Assembly (NCBI GenBank): GCA_029881435.1
Contig: JAOUMR010000017.1
Location: 1-45,589, forward strand
Direction of reading: 5' to 3'
DNA: 45,589 bases
Origin: Nitrospira sp.
Lineage (GTDB): Bacteria; Nitrospirota; Nitrospiria; Nitrospirales; Nitrospiraceae
The notes under the pieces were generated by a model that had not been told where the DNA came from, made no database searches, and was given only the letters and a program-made list of their open reading frames with translations. The translations under genes and the position numbers were made by a program. This document shows positions 8,715 through 17,604 of this stretch, in pieces (position 1 is the stretch's first letter; each line of letters begins with the position of its first letter).

Positions 8715-9946
8715 GTCCTTGTATCAAGTTGTGAATCAGTGCCTGAATACAGGAGGCCGGAAAACAAGCAATAAAATAGTTTCTCCGTATGGTCGACGAG
8801 AAATGGGTTAAAGAAACACCCAACCGCTATGGTGACCATCACCCCTCTGGCAAGCAATCTATGCGTCGTCTCGTCGCCGGCAAGAGACGCCCATCGCCAC
8901 TGTTGCACAAACAACCAGAGCAATAAACCGAGTCCAACTACTCCAACTTGCACCATGATATAGAGGTATTGATTGTGGGGATGGGGAGGAACATCGAGAC
9001 CCGCTTGTTCTGTACGCGCCCGATACGCTTGAACAAACCCTCCCGTACCAACACCTATCAATGGGTGGTCCTGAATGATCTCGGCTGTGTGATAGAAATA
9101 TTCCAATCGCCAGCCTATCGGATCCTCCACGACAGCCACCTTGGGACTCCACTGCGTGACACTAGAAGCGGCAAGATTCACCCGTTCATGGAATGTAAAT
9201 GAAATGTTATACGCGATCGAAAATGCTACGGAGAGTGCCACAATCGCTGCGAGTATCCCTCGCCACCCGGCGTACATCTGAAAAGCCAGGACAGCAAGGC
9301 CAGCTAGCACTACATATCCAGTTCGACCTTGCACCATCAATAAAACATTACCTGCGGCCAAGGCCGCGGCAAGTCCCCACCCCCATCCCATCCATCGGCT
9401 TTGCGACTTCCAGGCTAACACACCAAATAGCAACACACCGAATGCCATCAATACGTTATGGGTCGTATGCTTTTTGAACACACATGGGTTAGACAAATCA
9501 CAACCGATAACCCCACCAGGCTGGAGAACGCCCAAGCCCATCACGAGCGACAACGCCAAGGTCACTCCTAACGAAGCCGCCAAGGCGAGGAGCGCGCGAT
9601 TGCGGGTTTGGACGTCAATCGCCATAGAAATCAACAGAGGGATGAGCAAGAGATCGGCATACTTCTTTAACGCATGTAAACGTTCTTCCGGAGCACCCAT
9701 CCCCCACAGCGTTCCCAGCAGCACCCACCCAAAGAGCAAGAGGGCGCTCAGCGCCACCGGATTCGTCGTGACTCGACGAATCCGCTCTCGCCATTCTCCA
9801 CCGGCCAACCAACACACGACAAGCAGGACAACAAGAATACCGTCCGCCACCACCCACATCGGAATCGTGAATCCAAGGGCGGTCGTTGTCCAACCTGCCA
9901 CTCGTCTCGCCTCAAACTGCAGTCTATCGAGCCGCAAGCTCATCAC
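8711..9946 (-). CDS. O-antigen ligase or polymerase (WaaL/Wzy_C family)
   Basis: The 411-residue polytopic membrane protein has roughly ten hydrophobic segments and a large periplasmic loop in the second half. The loop contains LIGVGTGGF and PHPHNQYL, the conserved loop of the Wzy_C/WaaL family. WaaL joins undecaprenyl-linked O-antigen to lipid A-core in the periplasm; Wzy polymerises O-units. The PHPHN motif followed by membrane spans fits either, and this is the only such protein in the window. The surrounding core glycosyltransferases favour ligase. Four-base overlaps link it to both neighbours. Confidence 0.85.
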   Translation of the reverse strand: MMSLRLDRLQFEARRVAGWTTTALGFTIPMWVVADGILVVLLVVCWLAGGEWRERIRRVTTNPVALSALLLFGWVLLGTLWGMGAPEERLHALKKYADLLLIPLLISMAIDVQTRNRALLALAASLGVTLALSLVMGLGVLQPGGVIGCDLSNPCVFKKHTTHNVLMAFGVLLFGVLAWKSQSRWMGWGWGLAAALAAGNVLLMVQGRTGYVVLAGLAVLAFQMYAGWRGILAAIVALSVAFSIAYNISFTFHERVNLAASSVTQWSPKVAVVEDPIGWRLEYFYHTAEIIQDHPLIGVGTGGFVQAYRARTEQAGLDVPPHPHNQYLYIMVQVGVVGLGLLLWLFVQQWRWASLAGDETTHRLLARGVMVTIAVGCFFNPFLVDHTEKLFYCLFSGLLYSGTDSQLDTRT

Positions 9947-10629
9947 TTATAGGCAAAGGCGATCAGGGATTTACGAAACGAAGGAATCAGGTCTTTGATT
10001 GCCGTACCTATAGACCTCATCCTTTCAATCCCCTCGCGGTAGCGCCGGGACTTCAGGAAGGAAACTTCGTACTTTTGGAACCCCGAAGACTGCAGTAGCA
10101 ATTCCAGGTCGCCTTTGGTGAACTCGCGATTGTGACGAAGGGGATAATACGACATACCTTTGTACGAGATCGGAGTCGCATGAAGATAATGCTCCGCATA
10201 GTCATAGGTGATGTGCTTTCCCCGTAACAGACGAACCCGGTTACGGAAACTGGCAACATTCGGCACATCGATCTCCAACACTCCGCCGGGCCGCAATACT
10301 CGCCTCATCTCTCGAACCGACGGAAGAGGTGAATGTGAAAAGTGTTCGAGCACCTGGCAACAAACCACGGCGTCGAATGACTCGTTAGGATAGGGAATCG
10401 CATCGGCTTCCACGTTGCACACCTGAAAGACAATCCCCTTCCCATACATGTCCGGATAAGCAGCAGCCTGATCTTTGACATCGAGGGCATGACATTCGTG
10501 ACCAAGTTCTGACAGAAATGAGAGCAGCAGACCTTGTCCGGCACCCACATCAAGCACCCGCTTAGCCGCACTGAGCCGGACGGCGATCTGACAGAATCGA
10601 TCGACGCTCCCCTTGAACAAATCCTCCAT
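9943..10629 (-). CDS. Class I SAM-dependent methyltransferase
   Basis: The 228-residue product has motif I VLDVGAGQGLL near residue 25-35, an acidic strand-2 end (ALDV) and FDAVVCCQVLEHF, all typical of Methyltransf_11/23 enzymes. It probably methylates a sugar or lipid intermediate of the glycan pathway. It is the first gene of a run of six joined by four-base overlaps (10629 down to 4056). A 108-base gap separates it from the WecA-like gene upstream, and I see no clear promoter in it. The substrate is unknown. Confidence 0.85.
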   Translation of the reverse strand: MEDLFKGSVDRFCQIAVRLSAAKRVLDVGAGQGLLLSFLSELGHECHALDVKDQAAAYPDMYGKGIVFQVCNVEADAIPYPNESFDAVVCCQVLEHFSHSPLPSVREMRRVLRPGGVLEIDVPNVASFRNRVRLLRGKHITYDYAEHYLHATPISYKGMSYYPLRHNREFTKGDLELLLQSSGFQKYEVSFLKSRRYREGIERMRSIGTAIKDLIPSFRKSLIAFAYK

Positions 10630-10737
10630 TCAGGGTTGCCTCGACGAAAAAGGCGGCCTTCATTTCGCAACCGGACGGCGAACTGCAAGACATCTTTGCT
10701 ATTCGTCGATTGGCCCACGGCAAGATTGGATTTCAAA

Positions 10738-11898
10738 CTATGTCTTGACGACGACGCGTGGAGGGTCTTGAACTGGCACCACCGGCACTTCAGCCTTCCT
10801 GCCTGATGTAATAGGATCTCGAAGAGAGCGAGAGACCTTTCCATTCCGTTCCAACTTGCCCACCACCCTCCCGAGAAGGAAAAACAGGCACACCCATGCA
10901 CCAAGAATAATGAGTCGTACGTTGTCCGTCGAGTGATGATACAGAACGGCCAGTCCTCCGCACAGAATCATGATTCCATACTCTGCAAGCACGGTCCGAC
11001 GATGGCTCCATCCGTTCAAGACCAACCGCTGATAATAATGCTCTCGGTGAGCTTCCCAGATTTTTTTGCGACGGAGCGCCCGTCGGGTCAAGGTCACTGT
11101 CGCATCCACAATGAATGGGGAAAAGATCATGATCGGGACCCATATCTCGAATATTCCGTCGCGAACTCCAAGGAGCATCAATGTCCCCGCCAAGAATCCG
11201 ACCGTGATGCTCCCAGCATCGCCCATGAAGATACGAGCCGGCGGGAAATTATGCACGAGAAATCCCAGAGCGCCCATCGCGACAAATACGGCGATGATGT
11301 ACATGACAGGAAAATGCGCCTGCCAGCCGAAATACGCCAGAAATCCAAATCCAAAGAACGTCATCCCTCCGGCAAATCCATCCATACCGTCCATAAAGTT
11401 GTAGAGGTTCGCCATCCACAGGAGGACGAGGACGCTCACCGGAATTGCGGCTATCCCGAGCAGGATGTTCGGTCCGCCGGGTATTGGGATAGAAGACAAG
11501 GTCAAGCCGACGCCCCAAATAATGATACAAGCGGAGACGCCCTGGACACCCAATCGGAGGGCGACGGGGAGACCGACACAGTCATCGATGAAGGACACGA
11601 CAAAGATGAGGAGCATGGACGCCACGATCCAGAAACTCCCTGACGCCAAACCTTTCGGCAACACAGCTTTCGATGGTTGTGTAATCGCCAAAATACTGGC
11701 AACCAGAATGAGACTGATCACCACACTGCCGATGACGGCTAACCCTCCGGTCTGGGGAGTCGGACTGGCATGCAATGTTCGTTCGTTGGGGTGAGCGAGT
11801 ATTGACAGAAACGACTTGGGCGAACACAAACTCCTTGTCATCCACCAAGCCGACACAAAGGCCACAACCGCCGGCAATATGACCATCAGGATGTTCAT
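10738..11898 (-). CDS. Undecaprenyl-phosphate sugar-1-phosphate transferase (WbpL/WecA family)
   Basis: The 386-residue protein has about eleven membrane spans and the MraY/WecA motifs in order: PTPQTGG (46-52), the Asp pair SFIDD (102-106), NLYNFMDGMDG (164-174) and IFMGDAGS (223-230). The HR-type cytoplasmic loop follows. Such enzymes start O-unit synthesis by moving a HexNAc-1-phosphate from UDP to undecaprenyl phosphate. It lies nine bases after a WbpV-like epimerase/reductase gene. That pairing, with a WbpM-like dehydratase in the same locus, points to QuiNAc or FucNAc as donor sugar (inference). Confidence 0.92.
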   Translation of the reverse strand: MNILMVILPAVVAFVSAWWMTRSLCSPKSFLSILAHPNERTLHASPTPQTGGLAVIGSVVISLILVASILAITQPSKAVLPKGLASGSFWIVASMLLIFVVSFIDDCVGLPVALRLGVQGVSACIIIWGVGLTLSSIPIPGGPNILLGIAAIPVSVLVLLWMANLYNFMDGMDGFAGGMTFFGFGFLAYFGWQAHFPVMYIIAVFVAMGALGFLVHNFPPARIFMGDAGSITVGFLAGTLMLLGVRDGIFEIWVPIMIFSPFIVDATVTLTRRALRRKKIWEAHREHYYQRLVLNGWSHRRTVLAEYGIMILCGGLAVLYHHSTDNVRLIILGAWVCLFFLLGRVVGKLERNGKVSRSLRDPITSGRKAEVPVVPVQDPPRVVVKT

Positions 11899-11907
11899 CG
11901 TATGGTG

Positions 11908-12936
11908 CTATCGAGTCGGAGTGTGTCCTGTTACCAACTCTCTTGCCGTCCCGGCGCCACTAACTCGTCGGTAGAACGCAATGAGCTCAGGAACTGTTTC
12001 CCGAAAAGAATGTACCGCCTGGTAGCCCAATTCCCGAGTGATGGCAGCGGAACTAAACCAGGCGCAACCGACGAGCTTTGTCAGATGTTCGGTCGTCAAG
12101 AGAGCAGGCCCGCCCCCGATGATTTGCAGCCAGTCACCACATCGGGCGCCCGCTTTGAGGACCCAGAGCGGCACTCGCCATTGCGGAGGTGGATTTCCTA
12201 GCCCAACTCGCAACCAGTCATAGAGGTCGGTCACAGAAGAGGGTTCTGCGTCGGTAACAATGTACGCCGGTCGTTTAAAACAGGTCGCCTGAAGACACAA
12301 CACCACCGCCTGTCCGAAATTCTCGACATGCAAGAGGCTTCTGAACCACGGCACACGAGGCAAGGCAGGAAACCGCCCGTGATCGATCGCCTCAATCATG
12401 CGATACAGGTTGCCATTTTGTGTCTGCCCATACACCATGGGAAGACGGAGCGAGACGGCGGTGAGGCCATGTCGTCCTGCATATTCCGAGACCAGTTGTT
12501 CTGCCTGCCACTTGGATCGACCGTACGCAGTCTGTGGATCTGGGGTCTGTGTTTCATCGACGCATCCACTCGTCTCTTCGCCAAAAACCTTCACTGTACT
12601 CGCGAACACAATTCGACTTACGCCCGATCCGACGGCAGCATCCAAGATGTGCCTTGTGCCTTCGACATTGATGGTTTGATAGTCCTGATCTGAACCAGAA
12701 TCATCGGCCGCATGAACCTTAGCGGCGAGGTGGACTATGGCTTCACAGCCAACCATCGCACCCTTGACCTTCTGCTCATCACGAATATCGCCGATTACCA
12801 TGTCAACTTCGGGCAAAAATAATGGAGATCGGTTCGCACTGTGCACCATCGCTCGCACATGGAATCCGGACCTGCATAGCTGTCCGATAAGAGCCGATCC
12901 CAAGAAACCTGCCGCCCCTGTCACCAGCACACGCAT
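11908..12936 (-). CDS. NAD-dependent epimerase/reductase (WbpV-like)
   Basis: The 342-residue extended short-chain dehydrogenase has GAAGFLGS near the N-terminus, a HLAAKVH segment, ASTVKVFG and the catalytic YGRSK. I chose the ATG at 12936; a TTG at 12942 would add two residues. Proteins of this type beside WbpL-like transferases reduce UDP-4-keto-6-deoxy-GlcNAc to UDP-QuiNAc or UDP-FucNAc. A UDP-glucose 4-epimerase role is the main alternative. The stop is nine bases before the WbpL-like start, so they are probably co-translated. Confidence 0.87.
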   Translation of the reverse strand: MRVLVTGAAGFLGSALIGQLCRSGFHVRAMVHSANRSPLFLPEVDMVIGDIRDEQKVKGAMVGCEAIVHLAAKVHAADDSGSDQDYQTINVEGTRHILDAAVGSGVSRIVFASTVKVFGEETSGCVDETQTPDPQTAYGRSKWQAEQLVSEYAGRHGLTAVSLRLPMVYGQTQNGNLYRMIEAIDHGRFPALPRVPWFRSLLHVENFGQAVVLCLQATCFKRPAYIVTDAEPSSVTDLYDWLRVGLGNPPPQWRVPLWVLKAGARCGDWLQIIGGGPALLTTEHLTKLVGCAWFSSAAITRELGYQAVHSFRETVPELIAFYRRVSGAGTARELVTGHTPTR

Positions 12937-12992
12937 GTTCAAGAGATCAACCTATCATCGATGGAGTCCGGGACAATGCTCTTCTCGCTCCG

Positions 12993-14141
12993 TTAACGAG
13001 CTTGGGTGGTTCCGTAGAGCAGCTCACGATACAGCCCCAGCGTTTGCGAGATCACGGCTGCTGCGGAAAACTCTTTGACCACAATTTCCCGCCCACTGCG
13101 ACCCAACTCAACCCTCAATCCTTCATTTTCCAGCAACATCGTGACCGCATCGGCTAAAGCGCTTGCATTCCTGGGCTGGACAAGAAGCCCATTGACACGA
13201 TGGCGGACAACTTCACGACAACCAGGAACATCACTGGCAACTATGGGCTTGCCGCAGGCAGCTGCCTCCAACAGACTCACTGGAAGCCCTTCACGATAGG
13301 ACGGCAAGACGACGACGGCAGCCCTACTGAACACCATCGGCATATCATCTCGATGTCCCCACCACTCGACGACGCCTTCCTCCTGCCATCGCTGCAACTG
13401 CATTAACCCAATACTCGCCGGGTTATCATCGTCGCAGCGTCCGACCAACACGAAACGCGCGCTTAGGTTCAGCTGACGCACCAGTCTAGCCGCTTCGACG
13501 AATTCGCCTACCCCCTTATCCCACAACATTCGGCAGGCTAAGAGAACGATCGACTCTTGAGCCTTATCATGAGTAGGTTGGAATTTGTCGATATCAACTC
13601 CCGTCCCGGGAATCACCCTCGCTCGGATTTCCTCCACGATACGGTCATGCGTTAACTGAGCGCGATCCTCTTCGTTTTGAAAAACAGCAACAGATCCCTC
13701 TCGTGCGAACGCCGCTCTCAGCCCGACTCTTAAAAACAGCCGCAGCAATCTTGCATTGATGCTATTGCTTGTGTAGGCGTAGCCCAACCCTGCGAACACA
13801 TTAATCACGTGTCGAATACCCGTTAGACGCGCAGCAATTGAACCGTAAAAGATCGGCTTAACTGCGATGTGATAGACGATGTCTGGTTTTTCGGAGCGGT
13901 AAAGCCGGACCAATTCCCATACGGCAAGGAGCTCCCGAATCGGATTCAGGCTCCGACGGAGGAGACTGATGGGAAACAGTTTAAAGCCTTGCTGGCTGAT
14001 TTGCTGTCCATGTTCCTGAATACGCGTCGCGAGCAGCACCTCAAAGCCCGCATCCCGCGTCGCACGTGCCAAATCGAGCCAATGCAACCAGAAATACCAG
14101 TCCTCGGTGACGAGGAAAAGTATGCGCGGAGAAGATTTCAT
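12993..14141 (-). CDS. GT4 family glycosyltransferase
   Basis: The 382-residue product has a GT-B fold: an N-terminal acceptor domain beginning ILFLVTEDWYFWLH, a central strand VPGTGVDIDKF, and a C-terminal donor domain with VLPSYREGLPVSLLEAAACG. The last motif is the EX7E signature of GT4 retaining enzymes. It is cytoplasmic or membrane-peripheral and adds one sugar to the O-unit. It is similar in layout to WbpJ/Cap1J-like enzymes encoded beside WbpV/WbpL pairs. The donor is unknown. A 126-base gap without a recognisable gene precedes it. Confidence 0.9.
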   Translation of the reverse strand: MKSSPRILFLVTEDWYFWLHWLDLARATRDAGFEVLLATRIQEHGQQISQQGFKLFPISLLRRSLNPIRELLAVWELVRLYRSEKPDIVYHIAVKPIFYGSIAARLTGIRHVINVFAGLGYAYTSNSINARLLRLFLRVGLRAAFAREGSVAVFQNEEDRAQLTHDRIVEEIRARVIPGTGVDIDKFQPTHDKAQESIVLLACRMLWDKGVGEFVEAARLVRQLNLSARFVLVGRCDDDNPASIGLMQLQRWQEEGVVEWWGHRDDMPMVFSRAAVVVLPSYREGLPVSLLEAAACGKPIVASDVPGCREVVRHRVNGLLVQPRNASALADAVTMLLENEGLRVELGRSGREIVVKEFSAAAVISQTLGLYRELLYGTTQAR

Positions 14142-14267
14142 AATGTCCGGCCTTTATAGCGAATCACTCAGGTCATTCCGGAAAGAACACGTAGACGAGC
14201 AGGCTCCATGGCCCTGGAGATACAGATATGCCGCACATACCTACCTGTACCAAGCAACCTCACCAGG

Positions 14268-15155
14268 TCATGCCTGAGTGAGAACAGACCGTTCCACTGC
14301 GAGCCGGTTCCATATGGATTGCCACTGTTCTCTCTCTGCCTCACCGGCAAAGCTCCAGGACCTGCGAGATCCGCTCCCAACTCTGCGACCCAACTGGAGG
14401 ACCACATCTCTTGCGAGAGCGGCACCATGCACACCGAGACCCATCAGCGCCCAACTCAACGAGGGAAGGTCATTGACTCTCGCAAGAAGCCGACGACAAT
14501 AATTGAGTCGGCCTCGCCCCAATTTTCTGGCTGAAATTTCGTTCATACGATAGCCCAACAGCACCTCCTCTAGCGCCGCAAAGCGGCTGTGTGAAAAGCT
14601 CTGAAGCAGGACCACTTGATCTTCGCAACGTGTATCTACTTCTGAGTAGGGATGGGACAGAAACCACGTTCGCGTACCCATCCATGTCGGGTGGGCAAGT
14701 GGAAATCCCCACCATGGTCGCTGGCAAATGGCTTCGTGCGTACATGCCGTTGGGTAACAGCCAACTACCTCCCCCGCTCCCTTAAATATCACAGCACCGG
14801 TTCCCAACAGATCAATGTCAGGGTGCTCCTGAAGAAACCGGACTTGCCGTTCGAGACGCTGAGGATATGCCACATCGTCCGCATCCATTCTGGCGACATA
14901 ATGCCCCCTTGCGAGACGCATACATTGATTCAACCGGAATGGCAAACCCATATTCCCCAATGGTTCTTGAATGAGCCGAATACGGGAATCTTGAATATGT
15001 GAGAGGATCTCTCGGGTTCGGTCAGTCGAACCATCATCAGCCACGAGCAGCTCCCAGTTCTGATACGTTTGGGCAAGAACCGACCGCAACGCCAGTCCGA
15101 CTGTTGCAGACACGTTGCAGGCCGACATCACCACGGTGACAAGAGGCTGTTCCAT
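14268..15155 (-). CDS. GT2 family glycosyltransferase
   Basis: The 295-residue product opens with VTVVMSACNVSATVG and has ADDGSTDRT and the metal site ARMDADD, with normal GT2 spacing. It lacks strong membrane spans. It likely adds a sugar to the lipid-linked O-unit on the cytoplasmic face. The next gene upstream ends 27 bases away, so they are presumably in one operon. The donor cannot be assigned. The 14142-14267 gap downstream shows no gene of its own. Confidence 0.88.
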   Translation of the reverse strand: MEQPLVTVVMSACNVSATVGLALRSVLAQTYQNWELLVADDGSTDRTREILSHIQDSRIRLIQEPLGNMGLPFRLNQCMRLARGHYVARMDADDVAYPQRLERQVRFLQEHPDIDLLGTGAVIFKGAGEVVGCYPTACTHEAICQRPWWGFPLAHPTWMGTRTWFLSHPYSEVDTRCEDQVVLLQSFSHSRFAALEEVLLGYRMNEISARKLGRGRLNYCRRLLARVNDLPSLSWALMGLGVHGAALARDVVLQLGRRVGSGSRRSWSFAGEAEREQWQSIWNRLAVERSVLTQA

Positions 15156-15182
15156 ACCCCCACAGCGCCTTTCCGGATGCTT

Positions 15183-16034
15183 TTAGGTTTTGGTCCAGTG
15201 TTTCGGTTGACCCAGTATTTGCCTGCCTAGGTCAAGCGCCCTGCGAGCGACCCGTTCGCCGAACACACGCCATACCACAAACCTTGCATATACCTTGATG
15301 AGAGATTGCAGCCAAAGCAGGGAAGGATATTTCTGCCCATGCATTCGTTGAGCCCGCCTGGACTCAGTCAGGACATCTAGGGCAGCATGTGGATTGCTGC
15401 TGATGCCACCTTGTCGAACACCAGCAATGATAAGATTTGGAATAAACAGCGCATCGGCCTGTTTCAGTTCCCGCAGCAACATTTCATAATCCCCTGCGAT
15501 GCGAAACGATTCATCGAACGTGCCGTGCTGCTCAAACAAACTCCGATGATGCATCATACCGGGGTGGGGAAGACACATGCTTGTCTGGAATTTCCCTTTC
15601 ACTGTTTGCCACGATGCTCCCATTGAATAGAGGTTTTCCCCTCGATCGTTAACCAACATGTTCTGCCCGTATACGACCCGAATGCTGGGTGACAGAGCTT
15701 TCAATCGCTCACTCATCCTCGTTAGCACGTGGTCATCCCAGAAAAAGTCATCCGCTCCGAGGAAGCAAATCCAATCCCCATGTACCATACGCAAAGCTTT
15801 ATTCCACGCGCTATAGATTCCTCGGTCAGGTTGAGAAATCCAATAGCTGATCACCTGGTTATTGGCTCCCAACAACTCGACCGTACCGTCTTTTGAACCT
15901 CCATCAATGATAATTAGCTCTTTACGCGGATAGGTTTGCTGCGCGACGCTATCAATGCACTGCTGTAACGTGGCCTTACTGTTGTAAGTCGCAATGATGA
16001 TCGATATCAAAGGAGAAGCAACGCGTGCACACAT
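15183..16034 (-). CDS. GT2 family glycosyltransferase (WcaA-like)
   Basis: The product of about 283 residues has ISIIIATYNSKATLQ, IDGGSKDGT, QPDRGIYSAWNKAL and FLGADDFF, the pattern of the WcaA/WcaE-like GT2 group found in colanic-acid and O-antigen loci. I prefer the ATG at 16034. A TTG at 16043 overlaps the stop of the small upstream frame as TTGA and would add three residues. Role: transfer of one sugar to the growing O-unit. Donor unknown. Confidence 0.88.
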   Translation of the reverse strand: MCARVASPLISIIIATYNSKATLQQCIDSVAQQTYPRKELIIIDGGSKDGTVELLGANNQVISYWISQPDRGIYSAWNKALRMVHGDWICFLGADDFFWDDHVLTRMSERLKALSPSIRVVYGQNMLVNDRGENLYSMGASWQTVKGKFQTSMCLPHPGMMHHRSLFEQHGTFDESFRIAGDYEMLLRELKQADALFIPNLIIAGVRQGGISSNPHAALDVLTESRRAQRMHGQKYPSLLWLQSLIKVYARFVVWRVFGERVARRALDLGRQILGQPKHWTKT

Positions 16035-16039
16035 GTCGT

Positions 16040-16276
16040 TCAATTGACCTGACCTGACATAGAAGCTACAAAGGTGGCAGAAGCACCAGTGGTAGCCAGC
16101 TGCAATTCTGGTGCGATGTTTCGATGCGACTCCACATCCGTTATGTCCGAGGAGGTAGCTCTATCGTGATGAGCCTTGCATCTTTCTATCTTCCCAATTA
16201 GAAGTTCCCAAATCCTGCCCACAGTCTGACGTTCACGATAGATTTGAATGCGCCAACCGCGAGTGATCATCAGCAT
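16040..16276 (-). CDS. Small hypothetical protein, 78 residues
   Basis: I do not recognise this product. The ATG at 16276 overlaps the stop of the kinase-methyltransferase gene by seven bases, and its stop touches the next GT2 start. It fills an otherwise empty 235-base gap exactly. The first 35 residues are basic and could form a helix (ending LLIGKIERCK). The rest is polar, with no membrane span or metal motif. It could be a real coupled gene or a leftover reading frame. Confidence 0.35.
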   Translation of the reverse strand: MLMITRGWRIQIYRERQTVGRIWELLIGKIERCKAHHDRATSSDITDVESHRNIAPELQLATTGASATFVASMSGQVN

Positions 16277-17601
16277 AGTTGGACTCCAACCCGCTTATGT
16301 GAAGCATAAAACATTTGTCGGTTACGCTCAGTGGTTCCTAGCGGAACGATGTGCGTGAATCCGGCCCTTCGCAAGTTGCCTTCGGCCTCTTGCTCGGATT
16401 CGTGCCCCTCATAGATCACCTCTTTATGCCTCGAGATAAAGGACCAGACGCGTTCCTTATCCTCAATCCAGTGCAATACGGAAAGAGCGGAAACAATGTC
16501 AAACCCGTTCAGTTCTTCCTCCCAACGAAACGAATCTCCCAGATCTACTGGTCGATGTTCCACATCCGTCCCGAACGCACGCGATGCAAGGTTTGCTGCC
16601 AGAAGGACATCTTTGTCTATGTCTATGCCTAGACAGAATGCCGCGCCCGATAATTTGGCATGTATTGATAGCAGTCCCATGTTACAGCCAAGCTCCAACA
16701 GTCGCTTGCCCTTGAAATCTACGTTCTTTCGAATACGTTCCCATCTCAGAATCCAGGGTCGCTCACCAGGGAAATTGATTCCACCAATATCGATAGAGTA
16801 GTAGGCAATGGTCGCATCTGGTGCAGACGCCTTGGAGAGTGACGCAATACTCCAAGCTTCGGCCAGTGTCTCCAAGGCAGGATCCGCCTGAAGCATTGCG
16901 CGCTGCATAAAAGGGGACTTTGCAAGGTGAACACCTTGGGTATATGATGGGCCGGTTCTTGACAGAAACATGATGAGCTCCCTGGCTAGTCTTGCCAGAG
17001 CGCGAAGCAAGAATCCGATACCTCTCACATACCGCAACCGATTGAAAAGAGAAAACTCACATCTTCTCTCGCAGGTACCAAGCCCCAAGATGTCCCGCAC
17101 AACACAACGCCATGGAGAAGCCAAGCAAGCCTGATCAAAGTCGAAGACGCTTATCCCTCCCTCTCTATTTCTCCCCACATTGCGCCAATGGAGATCACCG
17201 TGTGAGCATCCGAGTCGGTTAATTTGTATCACCACATGAACGATGTCCCAGAAATCTTTGAACGTTTCACGGGGATTTCCGAATGTTGGATCATAGCCAT
17301 CTAATTCTGGCATCAACTCCATTTCCAGCTGCTCCCACTCTCCCACGCGCTTGTAACTTCGAACTGCCGGAACGCCTGGTACTGACGACAGTTGCTGCAT
17401 GATCAGATATTCATCTTCGAACGAGTTGTTTCTTCCTCTTATCGAAGAAGGGGTAAACCGACGGACCTTCACTATCGAGTCGTTTGCTCTATATACTCGG
17501 CAATCCGAGCTGAATTTACTGACACTTACAAGAACGGCGTTTTCCCCAAGACTGTTCCGGACGAATCGGTCCCACGCTTCTTGTTCCTGTAAATATCTCA
17601 T
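16270..17601 (-). CDS. Kinase-methyltransferase fusion protein
   Basis: The 443-residue product has two parts. Residues 1-215 form a small-molecule-kinase-like domain: a candidate ATP lysine K45, an acidic residue near 64-65, the catalytic loop SHGDLHWRN (133-141) and the metal-binding DFD (154-156), as in RIO/WaaP/aminoglycoside-kinase-type folds. Residues 265-435 form a class I SAM methyltransferase with LLELGCNMGL (301-310) and GIDID (325-329). The same two activities occur in WbdD, which caps certain O-antigen chains with phosphate and methyl, but there the methyltransferase comes first. It is three bases from the GT2 gene upstream. Capping or decoration of the glycan is inference. Confidence 0.8.
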   Translation of the reverse strand: MRYLQEQEAWDRFVRNSLGENAVLVSVSKFSSDCRVYRANDSIVKVRRFTPSSIRGRNNSFEDEYLIMQQLSSVPGVPAVRSYKRVGEWEQLEMELMPELDGYDPTFGNPRETFKDFWDIVHVVIQINRLGCSHGDLHWRNVGRNREGGISVFDFDQACLASPWRCVVRDILGLGTCERRCEFSLFNRLRYVRGIGFLLRALARLARELIMFLSRTGPSYTQGVHLAKSPFMQRAMLQADPALETLAEAWSIASLSKASAPDATIAYYSIDIGGINFPGERPWILRWERIRKNVDFKGKRLLELGCNMGLLSIHAKLSGAAFCLGIDIDKDVLLAANLASRAFGTDVEHRPVDLGDSFRWEEELNGFDIVSALSVLHWIEDKERVWSFISRHKEVIYEGHESEQEAEGNLRRAGFTHIVPLGTTERNRQMFYASHKRVGVQLC

Positions 17602-17604
17602 ACG

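Noticed and set aside
14168-14434. 88-codon minus-strand frame downstream of a GT2 gene
   Set aside because: More than half lies inside the GT2 gene in another frame, and it has no motif; it is a shadow frame.
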